Source of the DNA: Apium graveolens
Lineage: Eukaryota > Streptophyta > Magnoliopsida > Apiales > Apiaceae
Direction: 5' to 3'
Length of the DNA stretch: 64,000 nucleotides
Assembly (NCBI RefSeq): GCF_009905375.1
Contig: NC_133650.1
Coordinates: forward strand, 295,987,957-296,051,956
The notes beneath the pieces were generated by a model, which was given only the letters and a program-made list of their open reading frames with translations, did not search any database and was not told the DNA's origin. The position numbers were made by a program, and so were the translations under genes. Below, one piece after another: positions 61,563 to 64,000 of this stretch. The stretch's first letter is position 1; each line of letters opens with the position of its first letter.

Positions 61563-63941
61563 TCATGTTCTGATATGACAACTTTGGATCAACTTATCAG
61601 TTGAATTCACATACTTTGTCCAAAGTTTTCGAAGTTGTGGAAATGCTATATCTAGCCATGGCTTTGCTCGACCATTAAAATGTATGACACCAGCACTTTT
61701 AGCATCAGCAATGCTTGTATTATCCTGATAACCAAGTCCTAGCATGTGCCAGAAGGCGTCAATAATTTTGACATGGCCATGGAAAGCTATTAAGCCTGGT
61801 GGTAAAGTTCCAAGTTGCCACAAACTTAGGTCTGATTTCAAGTTCTGCAACGAAATTTATCAAGTCATTACCTAATTACTCCATGCAAGTGGATCTTAGA
61901 AACTTGCATAATGTATTTGAGTGACAGATATAGTAGAGGAAAATGATGTACTCACCTGTTCAAGCCAGTAGTCGTATGTTTTGCTTATGTCTGTCCTCCT
62001 CCAAGTCTCTAAATCAAAGATGTTCATCCCATAGGCCCATGCACATTCATCAGGATCAAAATTTTGTGATATCAGAGGATGAGAAAAATTCAAATAGCTC
62101 TTAAGCCGCTTCGACATCACGAAACTGTCTCCTCCCCCACATGTTTCGACTGCACCATTTACTTTGCCATTCATGTCAATATCCCATAGAGCAGAAAGAT
62201 CGGTTTGAACCACAATATCATCATCTAGGAAGACAACTTTAACAAGACTAGGAAACAACTGCAAGAAAGTGCACAGACATCATATTCTGAGCATAGAAAG
62301 TGTTAAAGTTTGGATCTCTGACAGCTTGACCATTTACCTCTGGGAGATATATTCTTATGTGGTTCATCAGTGAATTGTACTTGGGACTAAGTGCTTGTAA
62401 TTTGGATGCAATAACATAAGGCTTTTCAGTTTTAATTGCTACAATGGCAAATGATCCTCCTCTAAACCGCGATCTCACTTTTTGGTCCTTTTCCATAGCT
62501 TCCAAAACTGGAATTTTTCCTTTTGTCAGCCAATCAAAATGGTGTAAACCCCGGACCTCAATGATTGCAGGTGTCACCGGGTGCAATGAAAACCATGCCT
62601 GCATTGGGGAGTAAGTTTTTCTATCCGTAATAATATGAAGAACAACTTTTTCAGGGTACAATGAGTTGTGAATAAGTGAATTTGCCACAACAGAAGCTGC
62701 AAGGATGTTATCTGAGGCAAGGACAAAGTGAAAGAAGGAATTGTCAACCAAGGCAGGGACTAGTTCAGGTGAAGGGAGCTGAAGGCGTGCATTGGCATTC
62801 ATGGCATGTTCATTTGCTAACTGTAAAGAAAGGCAGTGGAGCTGTTTAGGTATGCCACTCGATGCTACATGGCGATACAGATATTCCTGAATCTTTGCTG
62901 TTCTTGTTCTCTGTTCAAGTAGTGTAACCTGCCAAAGGGAGAAACTTTATTGTAGTGAAGTGAACAACTTCCACTGAAAATTTAAAAGCATGTATATAGA
63001 TATTATATTATTTGGAGTTTAATATACCATGGCTTTGAGTTTGACTGCAAATGTCTTAGCATCTGAGACACCATCTTTCTTCATTTCAGCGACAAACTCA
63101 TCTATAGACTGAGGTATCTCATCTTCTCTTTTGATTTCATCTAAGCTAGGTGGTTCTTCCAGAACTTGATATATAACTTCTGGAATCTATTGGCAAATAA
63201 CAAACAAATAAATAGAGTAGCACAAAAACTAATTCTGCTATTTAATGGAAATAGGGACAGGGGAGCTACCTGTGAATGAAGGTTCTGTCCCAAAATTCTT
63301 GGCCCTAATCTTTTACCCAAGCAACCTATCAAAATAGATGAAGCATAAATATAACATGTACTCTATTAAATCATTGTGTTAGCAGATGGACAATGAAAAT
63401 AACAACTTGTTTATAATATTATCGCTTTATAATTAATGTTATCGCTCTATACATTATAAGCAAAAGGCTATTTTATTAGCAGGATTATCTCTATAGTAAA
63501 CAATATCACCAAGATTCTAATTTTGTTGGATTAAATCAAATTAACTAGTGCATTGTAATTATATAACCTAACACCTCTTCAAAATAATTGAACATCTCTT
63601 CTTACTATTTAATATGCAACAAATTGCTACAAGTTATAACAAAAATTAAGGCAAGAGCAGGAAATATGCTTAGGTATGTATGGGTATATACAGACAGATA
63701 AATGCATGATACAATATGCAAGGAAATTACCAAGACTCGAGCATTTGGTTTGTCCATCAATTGTGTTAACTGCGCCTAAAACAAAGATGAAGCGAAGAAG
63801 AAAGGTAAGAAACAAAAGAGAATATATCACCATGCGATAAGATAGCATTCTCGACCCAACTTTCACTTTTATAAATTCTGTGACTCCTTTTCTTGGCAAA
63901 ACCTTTACATGCCTAAAACTTGGAGATATATGAAGCTGCAT
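61563..63941 (-). CDS. GAUT13/14: Galacturonosyltransferase, GAUT13/14 type
   Basis: Six exons on the minus strand, 63941-63731, 63325-63270, 63186-63028, 62928-62338, 62258-61956 and 61844-61563, all GT-AG, give 533 residues, the family's length. The start MQLHISPSFRHVKVLPRKG and the CLGKRLGPRILG block place it in the GAUT12-14 clade. One membrane anchor (about 38-57) makes a type II Golgi protein. The GT8 domain has the DxD metal site FLDDDIVV (351-353) and HFNGRAKPW (495-503). GAUTs add galacturonic acid from UDP-GalA to homogalacturonan in the Golgi. The usually conserved CRGED after VET reads CGGGD here (379-383). The ATG at 63941 is chosen by family similarity over an upstream in-frame Met at 63974. 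Confidence 0.93.
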
Positions 63942-64000
63942 TTTATATACTATGCAAAAATGAATAATCGTCACTAGCTTCTTATTTTTCTCTGTTCCTA

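Overview
The window is nuclear DNA of a flowering plant, most likely a eudicot. The evidence is spliced genes for plant-specific families (GRAS, bHLH IVc, GAUT), plant promoter motifs (telo-box, Site II), and plant-type transposons: Ty3/gypsy Tat and CRM-like elements, Ty1/copia, Helitrons, hAT and Stowaway MITEs. No bacterial, viral or organellar gene set is present and the species cannot be named from the sequence.

Layout. 1-7160: a tandem pair of intact RPL8 (uL2) genes, both with one intron at the same codon. The first carries a young 1.2 kb TR-GAG-like LTR element in its intron. Between them lies a decayed ERD6-like sugar-transporter pseudogene. 7161-17395: AT-rich DNA, a Helitron with a nested LINE-like tail, a candidate host exon split by a Ty3/gypsy element (9545-16131), and inside that element's gag a 1.67 kb solo LTR. 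17396-21842: a decayed Ty1/copia element on the minus strand. 22783-25930: a GRAS gene (SCL1 type) on the minus strand with a 5'UTR intron. 26701-37150: a complete but broken Tat-clade Ty3/gypsy element with dual RNase H, satellite-like tandem repeats and an antisense gene. 37151-42840: AT-rich DNA with MITEs. 42842-44688: a zinc-finger gene on the minus strand whose C-terminal half looks PARP-like and whose intron needs a GC-AG splice. 45844-52560: a MITE interrupted by a second Helitron, an hAT element, a copia pol relic and smaller repeats. 52988-53482: a canonical histone H2A gene. 54457-55792: a MITE and a solo Tat-type LTR. 57492-59151: an ILR3-type bHLH gene. 59751-60569: a GC-rich hAT-like MITE. 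61563-63941: a GAUT13/14-type galacturonosyltransferase gene on the minus strand.

The host genes do not form a pathway. They are ordinary dispersed plant genes: ribosome, chromatin, transcription, iron response and pectin synthesis. About half of the window is transposon-derived, with up to three levels of nesting. Target-site duplications or empty-site comparisons resolve most element borders. I found no convincing undescribed molecular system. The most unusual items are the zinc-finger/PARP-like protein with its GC-AG intron, the divergent RPL8 copy carrying a TR-GAG element, and the Tat element's antisense gene and repeats.
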